DNA of 64,000 nucleotides from an uncultured Solobacterium sp. (GCA_900546285.1 URCJ01000004.1:5355-69354); one strand, 5' to 3'. Positions 35,114 to 44,711 are shown, counted from the first letter of the stretch. Numbers and translations are program-made. The notes: generated by a model not told the origin, from the sequence alone.

Positions 35114-35142
35114 TAAAAAAATGCCCTAGCAAGCTAGAACAT
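35114..35142 (-). terminator. Terminator of tRNA-Leu
   Basis: ATGTTCTAG (35142-35134 complement) pairs with CTAGGGCAT (35129-35121 complement) with two G-U pairs, then seven T follow on the minus strand. It lies 12 bases after the tRNA 3' end. Confidence 0.75.
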
Positions 35143-35154
35143 TAATTTGTTAAA

Positions 35155-35236
35155 TGGTCCCCAAAGTGGGACTTGAACCCACACTGTTTCCAACACGATT
35201 TTGAGTCGTGCGCGTCTGCCATTCCGCCATTCGGGG
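35155..35236 (-). tRNA. tRNA-Leu (anticodon CAA)
   Basis: The minus strand gives a cloverleaf of about 82 nt with acceptor CCCCGAA/TTTGGGG, A73 (required for Leu), an encoded CCA and a long variable region, as class II tRNAs have. The anticodon stem CACGA/TCGTG encloses CTCAAAA, so the anticodon is CAA and reads UUG codons. Confidence 0.95.
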
Positions 35237-35257
35237 ATACCTAAATATGATAACACA

Positions 35258-35770
35258 TTAATTCTCTTTTTTAACATCATAATAGATAAAAAGATGAATT
35301 AAAATTATCACACTAAGTAAAATAAGCTCATGAATACTATAAACTCTAAAAGAATCAAAGTAATAAATAGTATCAATAAACATCGTTATTCCTAATATCT
35401 TTAGACAATATTTACTCTTCTTTAAACTATATATACGGTAATTGATAATATTGAAATAAGTAACATATAGTATCAAACCCAAAGATAAATAAGCGCACAC
35501 TTCATGCATATTAGAAAAAACATCACCCCTACCTTCTACATAAGGAAAAACAGAGGCAACAAGAGGTGCTAATAAACATAAGATACTTTTCTTTTTCAAG
35601 GCAACAGAAGTCTTATATAAAGACAAACCCAACAAAATACTTAAGCCCATCACAAATAGATAACCATAAAAATTGCCACTCATCATTGAATAGTTATAAG
35701 TAAAAGGATCCTTTATAAAAGTAATTACTATAAGATATATAAGACTAATTAGATAAATAATCATAGGCAT
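35258..35770 (-). CDS. Small multi-pass membrane protein, unknown function
   Basis: The 170-aa product has about five or six hydrophobic helices joined by short basic loops (ALKKKS, SLKKSKYC) and ends in KKEN. I recognise no family. It overlaps the 3' end of the acetyltransferase gene by 26 bases and is the last gene of the GNAT-pcrA-GNAT transcript, so translation is probably coupled. Confidence 0.7.
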   Translation of the reverse strand: MPMIIYLISLIYLIVITFIKDPFTYNYSMMSGNFYGYLFVMGLSILLGLSLYKTSVALKKKSILCLLAPLVASVFPYVEGRGDVFSNMHEVCAYLSLGLILYVTYFNIINYRIYSLKKSKYCLKILGITMFIDTIYYFDSFRVYSIHELILLSVIILIHLFIYYDVKKEN

Positions 35771-36239
35771 TTCTTAGGTTAAATCCTGTAGTATTTAAGA
35801 AAATCTCTCCCCTATAAGTAAAACCGTTATTATAAAGACACTTAATCATGTTCTTATTATCAGGATGAGTATCTACCCTAATATAGTCATACTTACTTTT
35901 TACATAATCGAAGATATATTTGGCAACACCCTTGCCCTTATATTTGTTTCTTACCGCAAAACGATGGACTACTACATAATCCTTATTTGTTGACCATTCA
36001 CCATTATAAATAACATCATAAGTAGGTTCATAGTCACCCACACAAAAGACACCAATTATTAAATCATTATCTTTTACTATATATAAAGAATCATTTTGAA
36101 TATCTAAAAGCAGCCCTTCTTCATTAGGATAACCATCCTGCCACTGGTCTATGTTTTGGCTTTTAAGATAAGCTTTAGCTTCTATTACTATTTCCATAAT
36201 AGAAGCTAAATCATCAATATTAGCCTTAGTTATATTCAT
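35745..36239 (-). CDS. GNAT-family N-acetyltransferase
   Basis: This 164-aa protein (from ATG 36239) has the GNAT fold with SIMEIVIEAKAYLKSQNIDQW at the N terminus, the acetyl-CoA loop region VVHRFAVRNKYKGKGVAKYIF, and a C-terminal GFTYRGEIFL segment. This layout resembles small-molecule acetyltransferases acting on amino-acid-like substrates. The chosen start overlaps the pcrA stop by 14 bases; a longer reading would run deep into pcrA. Confidence 0.85.
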   Translation of the reverse strand: MNITKANIDDLASIMEIVIEAKAYLKSQNIDQWQDGYPNEEGLLLDIQNDSLYIVKDNDLIIGVFCVGDYEPTYDVIYNGEWSTNKDYVVVHRFAVRNKYKGKGVAKYIFDYVKSKYDYIRVDTHPDNKNMIKCLYNNGFTYRGEIFLNTTGFNLRNAYDYLSN

Positions 36240-38412
36240 TCGCAGTCTTCTTTCTAATTGAAGGATGATCAGCCTTAATTGTCTTAGTACCATGAGGATA
36301 AGAGAAGGCAACAGTCACAAAATCACCATTGCACTTAACCACAACACCCTCACCAAAAATCTTATGAATAACCACATCACTCTTACGATATCTTGATGGT
36401 CTTCTAGGCGCTTCCTTTTTAGGCTCAATAGAAGAAATCTTAGTAGTAAATGGTACATCAAAGACACTTTGTTGCTTAACAACCGGCTTATCCAAGTGTT
36501 CAATATACTTTTCATCAACCTCATTAACAAATCTACTAGTAGTCTTAGCACTATTGACAACATATGAGAAAGATGAAGTATCCGTTAAAGTCAACTTCTC
36601 CTTAGCTCTTGTATAAGCTACATAAGCAAGTCTTCTTTCTTCTTCAACACCCTTTTGTTCCAACATGGTACGCTCACTTGGGAAAATACCTTCTGATAAG
36701 CCAACCACAAAGACAACCTTGAACTCAAGACCCTTAGATGCATGAATAGTCATCAAACTAACTGAAGCTGAACCATCAGTATTAGCCTTATCAGTATATA
36801 AAGAAATCATAGAAAGATAATCAGCTAAAGTACTACCTGGATAAGTCTCTTGATAATCCTTAATATCATCAATCAAAGACTTAACATTTTCAATACGTTC
36901 TGTCTCATTCTCTTTCTCCAACATTGAACGATAACCAGATTGCTCAAAGACATCGGTTAATACTTCTTCTAATGGTTTGCCATCTAAAGAAGACTTCCAT
37001 CTTTCAACCATATCTACAAAAGACTCTAAAACGCTTTGATTCTTTGCGAATAGGCCCTGTTTAACTACCTCATACATGGAAATATTATTTTCTTTCGCAA
37101 GAGAAAAGATAGCATCAATAGACTTTTGACCAATACCTCTTTTTGGTTGATTAATAACTCTTTGGAAAGCCAAATCATCACCAGTCACAATAAGCCTTAA
37201 GTAAGATAAGATATCCTTAACTTCCATTCTTTCATAGAAACGTATACCACCATAGATAACATAAGGAATTCTATTCTCAATAAAAACCTTTTCCACTTCT
37301 CTTGACAAGTAGTTAGAACGATATAAGATCGCAATATCATTATATTCATAGCCCTGTTTCAACAAACTTTGGATACAACTTACAATATAATAAGCCTCAC
37401 TTGTTTCATCTGGCAAAGTCTTATGAACAATCTTATCACCATCACCATTCTCAGAAAACAAGTCCTTAGGAACACGTGACTTATTATATTTAATAAGCGA
37501 GTTAGCTCCTTCTAGGATATTATTAGTAGAACGATAATTCTGGTTCAAAATAATCGTCTTAGTATTCTTAAAATCCTTATCAAAATTCACAATGATATTA
37601 ACATCAGCACCACGCCAAGTATAAATAGTTTGGTCAGGATCGCCCACTACATAAACATTGTCATGAGTTGAAGATAACAATTTAATTAATTCATATTGAG
37701 TCTTATCAATATCCTGGAACTCATCGACATGAATATAAATAAACTTAGATGACCATTTCTTTAAGATATCCTTATGTAACTTAAATAATCTAACTGTAAA
37801 AAGAATTAAATCATCAAAATCTAGGGCATACAATGACTTTAATCGCTCATCATAATACTTATAGACATTAGCCTTATCAACTAGTTTCTTCTCACCATAG
37901 GCTTGATCCATTGCCTTTTCATAAGACAATTCTTCATACTTACAATTGGCAATATAATCCAAGGCACTACCATAAGATAAGTCCTTCTTATCGATGTTAA
38001 ATTCCTTATAAGCCTCTTTCAAAATAGTTTTTTGATCGTCCCCGTCTACAATAGTAAAGTTCTTAGGATAGCCAAAAACACCAATTTCCTCTTTTAAAAT
38101 ACGCACACATAAAGAGTGAATTGTTGAAATAAAAGCACCATCTCCTGCTTCACCCAACATCTCACTAATTCTATTTTTCATCTCATTGGCAGCTTTATTA
38201 GTAAAAGTAATTGCCAAAACATTCTTAGGATTAATATGTTTTTGTTCAATCAAATAAGCGATACGCATTGTCAAAACACGTGTCTTACCACTTCCTGCAC
38301 CCGCAATAATTCTTAAATGCTTAGAATCATCGATAACTGCCTCTTTTTGTTTATCATTTAAACTAGAATAACTAACCACAGATTGTAAATTCTCCCACTT
38401 TCTTATATCCAA
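36226..38412 (-). CDS. pcrA: UvrD/PcrA DNA helicase
   Basis: A 728-aa superfamily 1A helicase with motif I AGAGSGKTRVLTMRIAYL, motif II VDEFQDID, GDPDQTIYTWRGAD and motif VI RRLAYVAYTRAK. The C-terminal SDVVIHKIFGEGVVVKCNGD segment is the Tudor-like RNA-polymerase-binding domain typical of PcrA. It acts in DNA repair and in resolving transcription-replication conflicts. The first codon is a TTG (38412) lying inside the upstream acetyltransferase gene; a GTG eleven codons later is an alternative. Confidence 0.94.
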   Translation of the reverse strand: MDIRKWENLQSVVSYSSLNDKQKEAVIDDSKHLRIIAGAGSGKTRVLTMRIAYLIEQKHINPKNVLAITFTNKAANEMKNRISEMLGEAGDGAFISTIHSLCVRILKEEIGVFGYPKNFTIVDGDDQKTILKEAYKEFNIDKKDLSYGSALDYIANCKYEELSYEKAMDQAYGEKKLVDKANVYKYYDERLKSLYALDFDDLILFTVRLFKLHKDILKKWSSKFIYIHVDEFQDIDKTQYELIKLLSSTHDNVYVVGDPDQTIYTWRGADVNIIVNFDKDFKNTKTIILNQNYRSTNNILEGANSLIKYNKSRVPKDLFSENGDGDKIVHKTLPDETSEAYYIVSCIQSLLKQGYEYNDIAILYRSNYLSREVEKVFIENRIPYVIYGGIRFYERMEVKDILSYLRLIVTGDDLAFQRVINQPKRGIGQKSIDAIFSLAKENNISMYEVVKQGLFAKNQSVLESFVDMVERWKSSLDGKPLEEVLTDVFEQSGYRSMLEKENETERIENVKSLIDDIKDYQETYPGSTLADYLSMISLYTDKANTDGSASVSLMTIHASKGLEFKVVFVVGLSEGIFPSERTMLEQKGVEEERRLAYVAYTRAKEKLTLTDTSSFSYVVNSAKTTSRFVNEVDEKYIEHLDKPVVKQQSVFDVPFTTKISSIEPKKEAPRRPSRYRKSDVVIHKIFGEGVVVKCNGDFVTVAFSYPHGTKTIKADHPSIRKKTANEYN

Positions 38413-39139
38413 TTCTCATATATACACTTGCCGCATCTGGATTATTGTAGAAAAGACACGGCATTTTATTTTCCTTTAATAAATCATTACTTAACTTAGC
38501 CACAAGCTTTGAGGCATAACCCTTTTTACGTTCACTTTCAATTGTTCCAACCGAAACAATCATTGCCAAACCCTCGCATTCTGCCGTACTAGCGCCAATA
38601 CTTACGATATTTCCATCTTTATATAAAGCATAATATCTAGCACTCTTGGGATGTTCCAAATTGTTCTTAATATCTTCAAACTTTAGATGATTACCAAAGA
38701 TAGATGTTTGTACCAAATGATAAGCCTTCGCCTCATCTAAGCCAATTCTTCTAATATCTTCATCATTATTTAAAAATTCTTCATTAACATTTTCAATACT
38801 AGCGAAATAGCATGGTTTTCTTACATAGCCTTCAGGAAAGTTAACCTTAGATAAAACACTAGTTTTGCCATTAAAGTTCATATGGCCATATTCTTCAATC
38901 AACTTAGCTACAAAGTCATTATCAAACTCATCACTATTTGACGAAATAACCATATTACTTAAATACTTTAGATAGATAGTCTTAATACCCTTTTCATCCT
39001 CATCTACCCAAACATCCATAGTTTCACTATCAACCCCAAAGTTTAAAATATCGCCAATGGCGAACAAATTCATTACCTTATCTAGATATAAATAATCTAA
39101 TAATTTTCTTGCGTCTTCATTAATACATTTTTTAATCAT
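38372..39139 (-). CDS. Two-domain GNAT-family acetyltransferase
   Basis: About 255 aa: an N-terminal half of unclear fold (1-125) and a C-terminal GNAT domain with VSIGASTAECEGLAMIVSVGT, the acetyl-CoA-binding ESERKKGYASKLVAKLS and LFYNNPDAASVYMRIGYKKVG. Its substrate is unknown. ATG 39139 lies seven bases after TATAAT (39152-39147) and has no Shine-Dalgarno site, so I prefer it over an ATG two codons earlier. It overlaps the pcrA start by 41 bases. Confidence 0.85.
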   Translation of the reverse strand: MIKKCINEDARKLLDYLYLDKVMNLFAIGDILNFGVDSETMDVWVDEDEKGIKTIYLKYLSNMVISSNSDEFDNDFVAKLIEEYGHMNFNGKTSVLSKVNFPEGYVRKPCYFASIENVNEEFLNNDEDIRRIGLDEAKAYHLVQTSIFGNHLKFEDIKNNLEHPKSARYYALYKDGNIVSIGASTAECEGLAMIVSVGTIESERKKGYASKLVAKLSNDLLKENKMPCLFYNNPDAASVYMRIGYKKVGEFTICG

Positions 39140-39193
39140 GCACATTATTATACAACAGTTTTAATTGTTGGCTTGATGTTATAAAATTGTCTT

Positions 39194-40045
39194 ATGTTAT
39201 ACAGTGAAAATATTAAAGATTATTATCTTTTAGATGCAGGTGACTGTGAGAAACTTGAAGTTTGGGGTCCCTACATTTTAAGAAGACCAGATCCAATGGC
39301 TATCTGGAAGAAACAAAAACCTGAGCTTTGGGATAAAGCTGACGCTATCTACCATCGTTCTAAGACTGGTGGTGGTTATTGGGAATTTAAGAAGAAACTA
39401 CCTGAAAAATGGCATATTCATTATAAAGACCTAACTTTTAAAGTATCGCCAACCAATTTTAAACACACTGGAATCTTTCCAGAACAAGCTGCCAATTGGG
39501 ACTTTATTTACGATAAGTTAAAAGATAGACCTGATGCTAAGGTATTGAATTTATTTGCCTACTCTGGTGCAGCAACAACAGTTGCCGCAAGTGCTGGCAT
39601 TAGTGAAGTAGTCCATGTTGATGCTTCTAAGGGTATGGTTGAATGGGCTAAGGAAAACAGAGACCTATCTAACTTACAAAATACATGCATTAGATATATC
39701 GTTGAAGATTGTCTAAAGTTCATGAAAAGAGAAGTTAGAAGAGGAAGAAAATACGATGGCATTATCATGGACCCACCTTCTTATGGTAGAGGTCCAAACA
39801 ATGAAATTTTCAAGTTTGAGGAACAAATTGGACCATTAATTGAAGAAGCTGCCAAACTATTAAGTGATGACCCACTATTTTTAATCGTTAATACTTATAC
39901 AACAGGCTATTCTTGTACAACCATCGAGAATGTACTTAGAAGTTATTTAGATGGTCCATTACCACTAGGTCAAGAAATAGGTGTCAAGATGAAAGACATC
40001 GACTTCTTCTTACCATGTGGCTTTACAACAAGGTGGACCAAATGA
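39194..40045 (+). CDS. Class I SAM-dependent methyltransferase, RlmI/RlmK-like
   Basis: The 283-aa protein has a SAM-binding motif LNLFAYSGAAT (about 118-128), an acidic adenosine-binding strand (HVDASKGMVEWAKEN) and the catalytic DPPSYGRG (193-200). This places it with the rRNA cytosine-C5/RlmK-type methyltransferases, without a PUA domain. It probably modifies RNA. The ATG lies six bases after TAAAAT (39182-39187) with no Shine-Dalgarno site. It overlaps the pseudouridine synthase gene (ATGA), forming an RNA-modification pair. Confidence 0.88.
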   Translation: MLYSENIKDYYLLDAGDCEKLEVWGPYILRRPDPMAIWKKQKPELWDKADAIYHRSKTGGGYWEFKKKLPEKWHIHYKDLTFKVSPTNFKHTGIFPEQAANWDFIYDKLKDRPDAKVLNLFAYSGAATTVAASAGISEVVHVDASKGMVEWAKENRDLSNLQNTCIRYIVEDCLKFMKREVRRGRKYDGIIMDPPSYGRGPNNEIFKFEEQIGPLIEEAAKLLSDDPLFLIVNTYTTGYSCTTIENVLRSYLDGPLPLGQEIGVKMKDIDFFLPCGFTTRWTK

Positions 40046-40698
40046 AATTAAAGGTAATCTATGAAGACAATCATTTGTTGGTAGTAGATAAGCCAATAAA
40101 TGTACCAATGCAGCTAGATAGTTCTAATGATTTAGATCTACTTACAATGTGCAAGGATTATCTAAAAGAAAAATACAACAAACCAGGTAATGTCTATTGT
40201 GCTTTGTTACATAGACTAGATAGACCGGTAAGTGGTGTTTGTATCTTTGCGAAAACTAGTAAAGCTGCCTCAAGATTATCTAGCGATATTCAAGCACATA
40301 AGTTTAAGAAAGAATATCTAGCAGTAGTCTATGATAATGGTCTAGATGATAAAGGTATTTTTGAAGATAAGCTCTTAAAAGACGAGAAGACCAATATGGT
40401 AAAGGTTGATAAAAAAGGTAAGGATGCTAAGTTAGATTATCAAGTACTTAAAAGAAAAGATAATCTAGCCTTAGTAAAAGTCAATCTGCATACTGGTAGA
40501 TCTCATCAAATAAGAGTACAGTTCTCAAGCCGTAATCACCCACTATGGGGAGATCAACGTTACAACAAGGATGCTAAAGTAGGACAACAAATTGCCCTAC
40601 ACTCATATAGACTAACAATCACTCATCCTGTAACGAAAGAAAAAATGACTTTTGTGTGTGATACCGATAGAGTTCCTTTTAAGGAGGTTAAACAATGA
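40042..40698 (+). CDS. RluA-family pseudouridine synthase
   Basis: The 218-aa protein contains the catalytic motif LLHRLDRPVSG with Asp60, plus the family segments VNLHTGRSHQIRVQFSSRNHPLWGD and IALHSYRLTITHP. It isomerises uridine in rRNA or tRNA; the target base cannot be told. ATG 40042 with AAGGTGG is preferred over an upstream ATG, because it overlaps the methyltransferase stop as ATGA. It also overlaps the next gene by four bases. Confidence 0.9.
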   Translation: MKLKVIYEDNHLLVVDKPINVPMQLDSSNDLDLLTMCKDYLKEKYNKPGNVYCALLHRLDRPVSGVCIFAKTSKAASRLSSDIQAHKFKKEYLAVVYDNGLDDKGIFEDKLLKDEKTNMVKVDKKGKDAKLDYQVLKRKDNLALVKVNLHTGRSHQIRVQFSSRNHPLWGDQRYNKDAKVGQQIALHSYRLTITHPVTKEKMTFVCDTDRVPFKEVKQ

Positions 40699-41750
40699 CG
40701 GTGAAGAAAAAGAAAAGAAGATTAAACGGACGTTTCATTGCCCTGGTATGTGTTGTGTTATTGATTGGGCTATCTATCTACAAGATTCCTCATTTCATCA
40801 ATACCAACAAACTAGAAGCATTAGGTTATGATGACACTGCAATCAGCGCTATTTATAAAAAAGGTCTACGTAAAGATATCTTAAAGAATGAATATTATAG
40901 TGATTATCTAAATAGCGAAGTTTCTAATGATTCATTTAATAAGAAGTATCTAAGACTATATACAATGTGTGATTATTTAGATGAATCATATTTTGAATTA
41001 TATGAATCTTTAAAGGAAAAGAAAGAATATACTGATGAAGAATTAGAATTATTATTCGCTAACTTAAAAGATTATGATTTAAAACCATTATTCGTCTTTG
41101 AAAAATTAGATTCAATCGAAGATTATATTGATGATTGTCTAAGACATGAGAACTCAGAAAATAGTTTCACAGTAAGTGGTGATTATCTAAAACCATATGA
41201 GAATGTAATTAACGTAAGTGATCCTGAAAGTATTGAAACTTATGTTTCTACTAAATCTTATATCGGTGAATACGAACCAGTAAAAAGAGTGGAAATCAAT
41301 TCGCTTCATGCGGTACCTGGTGTAGAACTTGAATCAAGAGCCTTATTAGCTTATACCGAAATGTGTGAAGCAATTAGAAAAGAAGATTTAAGCATGGCCA
41401 TCTATGCATATCAAGGCTATATCTCTTATGAAAAACAGAAACAACTTCATATTGATGATGATGTAAATTTCGAAGCAGGTTATAGTGATATGCAAACAGG
41501 ACTAGCTGTTTATGTCCTAGCTAGTGAAAACCCTAAGGCTAGTGCTTTCAAGGATTGTAAAGTATATACATGGCTACAACAACATGCCCATGAATACGGC
41601 TTCATTCAAAGATTCCCAGAAGGAAAATCAGCATTCACAGCCCATAGCGAAGTACCTAATATGTATCGTTATGTCGGTGTTGATTTAGCTACTAAGATCT
41701 ATGAAAGTGGCTTAAGCTTTGATGAATATTACTTCAACTATATGCAATAA
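40695..41750 (+). CDS. VanY/M15B carboxypeptidase-like protein lacking zinc ligands
   Basis: The 351-aa protein has a cytoplasmic basic tail, one membrane anchor (about 14-30) and a long extracellular part whose last third is VanY-like. The family motif SxHxxGxAxD reads SDMQTGLAVY (264-273), and EPWHFRYVG reads VPNMYRYVG (320-328). All metal-binding positions (His, Asp, His) and the general base are therefore replaced, although YGFIQRFPEGK is well kept. It is probably a peptidoglycan-binding pseudoenzyme and not an active D,D-carboxypeptidase. AAGGAGG precedes the ATG, which overlaps the preceding stop. Confidence 0.85.
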   Translation: MTVKKKKRRLNGRFIALVCVVLLIGLSIYKIPHFINTNKLEALGYDDTAISAIYKKGLRKDILKNEYYSDYLNSEVSNDSFNKKYLRLYTMCDYLDESYFELYESLKEKKEYTDEELELLFANLKDYDLKPLFVFEKLDSIEDYIDDCLRHENSENSFTVSGDYLKPYENVINVSDPESIETYVSTKSYIGEYEPVKRVEINSLHAVPGVELESRALLAYTEMCEAIRKEDLSMAIYAYQGYISYEKQKQLHIDDDVNFEAGYSDMQTGLAVYVLASENPKASAFKDCKVYTWLQQHAHEYGFIQRFPEGKSAFTAHSEVPNMYRYVGVDLATKIYESGLSFDEYYFNYMQ

Positions 41751-41751
41751 G

Positions 41752-41796
41752 AAAAGGAGGTTACCCATAATATCAAGAATTATGGATACCTCTTTT
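41752..41796. terminator. Bidirectional terminator between VanY-like and lipoprotein genes
   Basis: AAAAGGAGGTTACCCATAAT (41752-41771) pairs imperfectly with ATTATGGATACCTCTTTT (41779-41796), a long stem with T-rich flanks on both strands between the two convergent genes. Confidence 0.75.
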
Positions 41797-43000
41797 ATTT
41801 TGCAATCGCAATACTATCTGTTCCAAGGAACAATTCCTTAGCGCTATTAAGATTATCAATAGTATCAAAATTAGAATAGATACCAGTAATAATAGAATCT
41901 TGAACAAATAAGACACTTGGATAATTACCTAATTCTCCACTATCTAAGAATTTAGGAATCTTGTTCATAATAGAAGCTAAAGGAGCTTTTAATTCATCCG
42001 CAATCTTTTCATTATCCGTATCGCTTGTATTAATCACAAAGACTTTAATATCCTTATTAGTTTCATAAAAAGAATTAATAGTATTAATTAATTCTTCATC
42101 ATAAGCACTCATCATAATAAAAGCTATCTTATCTTTTGTATAATCAACATTAAAATCTATTTCACTTCTAAAATTAGATTCATCATTATATTGATTATTG
42201 AAATCAAAAGTTTGGCCAATATGTTTCAAAGTTAAATAAGTAGTCTTTTCATCATTATCCAAAGACACTAACTTGTTGTACTTATCTTCATCAATATCAT
42301 TTTTCACATCATCAACAGTTCTAAGATAGTCAAATATCGATTTTCCATCTTCTGTAGTTAATAAGTTGATATCAAACTTGGTATTAAACGCGAATTCATA
42401 TAATGACTCAAAATCTTCCTTATCAATCGTACCCACATTACACCAAGTCATCTTACCCTTATTAAAGAAGAAATATGTAGGAGTCGCATTAAAACTATAG
42501 TTTTGGCTCATATAATCATTAAGTTTTTCATTTTTGATAGTAATAAGCTCATTAGGATTATTATGTTCAACGCCTATTTCCTTATAAAAAGCTGAAATGC
42601 TATCTATATCACCATTCACGAAGTAAGTAATAAAAGTTACATCACTATGATTAGACACAATATAAGGATTATTATTCAAGGCCTGTTCCTTACAATGGCT
42701 ACAATATATTGATACTACTTCAATAACTAATTTAGAATTCTTATAATCACTTAATTTAACAACATCACCATCAATAGTATCTAAATTATAATCAGGTAAA
42801 TCCTTACCAAGATTCTTTAAAGTCGTATTTTCTACATCTAGGCCATTATTAACATCCTTCAACAAAGACTTTGTATCCGCATTTAAAAAGTCAAAGAGAT
42901 TTCCGTCTTTAACTGGTTCAATATATGTAACTGTATTACTTACTTGTTCATTTGAACAGCCAAACAAGATAAGTAATAAAACTAAAATAATATTCTTCAT
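41795..43000 (-). CDS. Thioredoxin-fold lipoprotein with a CSHC motif
   Basis: The 401-aa protein has a lipoprotein signal with lipobox LFGC (Cys15) and a TlpA/ResA-like domain at about 65-210 carrying CSHC at 100-103 and a cis-Pro site in NATPTYFFFN. A C-terminal half (about 230-390) also looks like a thioredoxin fold (KIAFIMMSAYDEEL, NYPSVLFVQD) but has no cysteine pair. It should act in extracytoplasmic thiol exchange. It shares one base with the patatin gene upstream, so the two are co-transcribed. Confidence 0.83.
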   Translation of the reverse strand: MKNIILVLLLILFGCSNEQVSNTVTYIEPVKDGNLFDFLNADTKSLLKDVNNGLDVENTTLKNLGKDLPDYNLDTIDGDVVKLSDYKNSKLVIEVVSIYCSHCKEQALNNNPYIVSNHSDVTFITYFVNGDIDSISAFYKEIGVEHNNPNELITIKNEKLNDYMSQNYSFNATPTYFFFNKGKMTWCNVGTIDKEDFESLYEFAFNTKFDINLLTTEDGKSIFDYLRTVDDVKNDIDEDKYNKLVSLDNDEKTTYLTLKHIGQTFDFNNQYNDESNFRSEIDFNVDYTKDKIAFIMMSAYDEELINTINSFYETNKDIKVFVINTSDTDNEKIADELKAPLASIMNKIPKFLDSGELGNYPSVLFVQDSIITGIYSNFDTIDNLNSAKELFLGTDSIAIAK

Positions 43001-43851
43001 TATTTAATTAATTTGTAGATTTCTTCCCTACTAGCTTCCATATCCTTACGACCTAGTTCATATAAAGCGATAAGATCTTTTTTATCGCCCTTTAGTCTAG
43101 TAACATTAACAGTCTCTGTAGGATAACGATATAAGGCATGACCATCTTTCTCTAAATTCTCAATAAGTTCGATTTGTTTATTATAGTTAAGATGTCTATT
43201 TTTATAATCAACACTGATTTCAGGACAATCCTTATACTTATTCTTCATAAGATTCACAATAAATGGCTTAGCAGGTTTTCTAACATAGTCATATGGCTTA
43301 GTTGTGATAATCAAATGATCACTGCAGCCATCCTTAACAGCTTCTTCGATTGGAATCATCTTAGTGATACCACCATCTAAATACTTATGACCATTAACCA
43401 CAATAGGCTTACCAAGAATAGGAAGTGAACAAGCAGCCTTCAATAAGTCCATGTTCATATCCTTTAAATCAACATAAATAGTCTCGCCCTTTTCCATATC
43501 ATAGACACCATATCTAGCTAATGTTTTAGTCTTACCAATGATGTCCTTGATATCAAAGTGTAAACCATCTCTTAGAAAATGTGAAAATAGATACTCATAC
43601 CCAACAAAATTTCCTTCCCTTAATAAAGATCTAATTCCCACAAGTGATGGATGGGCAATAATTTCTGTTGCCATCTCAAAAAGAAAATGCTCATTTTTCA
43701 TTAAAAAAGATGTTAGGTGAACTGCACCTGTAGAAATACCATAGGCATAATCAAATTCAATCCCCTCATCTATAAGCCAAGATAAACATCCGGCAGTGTA
43801 GGCGCCACGCATTCCGCCGCCTTCTAATACTAAAGATACTTTTTTACTCAT
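43000..43851 (-). CDS. Patatin-like phospholipase
   Basis: The 283-aa protein has the oxyanion loop GGGMRGAYTAG (about 11-21), the nucleophile elbow GISTG with Ser40, and the catalytic DGG at 159-161. It is a cytosolic serine lipase/esterase of the RssA/YlbK group acting on membrane or fatty-acyl substrates. The ATG at 43851 lies six bases after TAAAAT (43863-43858) without a Shine-Dalgarno site. A thioredoxin lipoprotein gene follows. Confidence 0.9.
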   Translation of the reverse strand: MSKKVSLVLEGGGMRGAYTAGCLSWLIDEGIEFDYAYGISTGAVHLTSFLMKNEHFLFEMATEIIAHPSLVGIRSLLREGNFVGYEYLFSHFLRDGLHFDIKDIIGKTKTLARYGVYDMEKGETIYVDLKDMNMDLLKAACSLPILGKPIVVNGHKYLDGGITKMIPIEEAVKDGCSDHLIITTKPYDYVRKPAKPFIVNLMKNKYKDCPEISVDYKNRHLNYNKQIELIENLEKDGHALYRYPTETVNVTRLKGDKKDLIALYELGRKDMEASREEIYKLIK

Positions 43852-43898
43852 GTTTTAATTTTAGTCTCACTTAAGTTTTTGTGCAATATAATAAGGGC

Positions 43899-44456
43899 AT
43901 GAGAAAACTTAAAATATATTTTAATGCGCCAATAACGCTAACATTCACACTTATTTGTTTCCTAGCATTATTCTTACAAATGATAACTAACGGTGATAGT
44001 ACGGTATTATTATTTTCTACCTACTCGTCATCTTTATTAGATCCATTAACTTATGTAAGATTAATAGGACACATCTTCGGTCATGCTGACTTTGATCATT
44101 TAATCAGTAATATGATTTATATCTTATTACTAGGACCAATGTTAGAAGAAAAATACCACGACCGTCTAATCATTGTCATCATAGTTACCGCTCTAGTTAC
44201 CGGCATCTGTAACAATATCTTCCAACCTGGTGTAATGTTACTTGGAGCGAGTGGTGTTGTCTTTGCGTTTATCTTGCTTGCTTCTATAACTGGAAAAGAT
44301 AGGGGCATCCCTATTACTCTAATATTAGTTGCGATATTGTGGATTGGTGGTGAAGTTACTTCAATGCTTACAGTAACTGACTCAATCTCCCACATCACCC
44401 ACATCATTGGTGGCCTTGTTGGTGGTGCAATTGGTTTATTCTTTAAGAATAATTAA
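43899..44456 (+). CDS. Rhomboid-family intramembrane serine protease
   Basis: This 185-aa six-helix protein has GHADFDHLISNMIYILLLGP with the conserved His and Asn, the catalytic GASG (Ser118) and HITHIIGGLVGG (His168). It cleaves membrane-spanning substrates within the bilayer. I chose ATG 43899, six bases after TATAAT (43887-43892), over an upstream ATG at 43881 that would overlap the -10 element. It is divergent from the patatin gene. Confidence 0.9.
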   Translation: MRKLKIYFNAPITLTFTLICFLALFLQMITNGDSTVLLFSTYSSSLLDPLTYVRLIGHIFGHADFDHLISNMIYILLLGPMLEEKYHDRLIIVIIVTALVTGICNNIFQPGVMLLGASGVVFAFILLASITGKDRGIPITLILVAILWIGGEVTSMLTVTDSISHITHIIGGLVGGAIGLFFKNN

Positions 44457-44711
44457 TTATTTACGATAATAACGATAATAAGCTTCATCCTTATCATTAT
44501 CGATATAAGTGCCTTCTTCCTTAAAAACGAAGAAGGTTTTTTCATTATATAAGTCTTTAAAATCTTCTAAAGTCAACACAAAAGAAGTTCCCTCTCTATA
44601 AACATAAATCTTATCTTTCTTTAAGATATAACGATCCTTTTTATTAGTAGTAAGTACTTCCTTATCTTTTAAAGACAATAATACTTCAGTAAATGTTTCT
44701 AATTTTTCCAT
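44457..44711 (-). CDS. Small conserved-looking protein of unknown function
   Basis: The 84-aa product is acidic to neutral with many Tyr and Lys residues and no membrane segment; a short beta-rich domain is likely (RYILKKDKIYVYREGTSFVLTLEDF). I recognise no family. It starts five bases after the acetyltransferase stop with no Shine-Dalgarno site, so translation probably depends on coupling. Its stop abuts the convergent rhomboid gene. Confidence 0.65.
   Translation of the reverse strand: MEKLETFTEVLLSLKDKEVLTTNKKDRYILKKDKIYVYREGTSFVLTLEDFKDLYNEKTFFVFKEEGTYIDNDKDEAYYRYYRK

Noticed and set aside
36240..36311. Longer N terminus of the acetyltransferase downstream of pcrA
   Set aside because: The extra residues are out-of-frame pcrA sequence and do not resemble a GNAT start.
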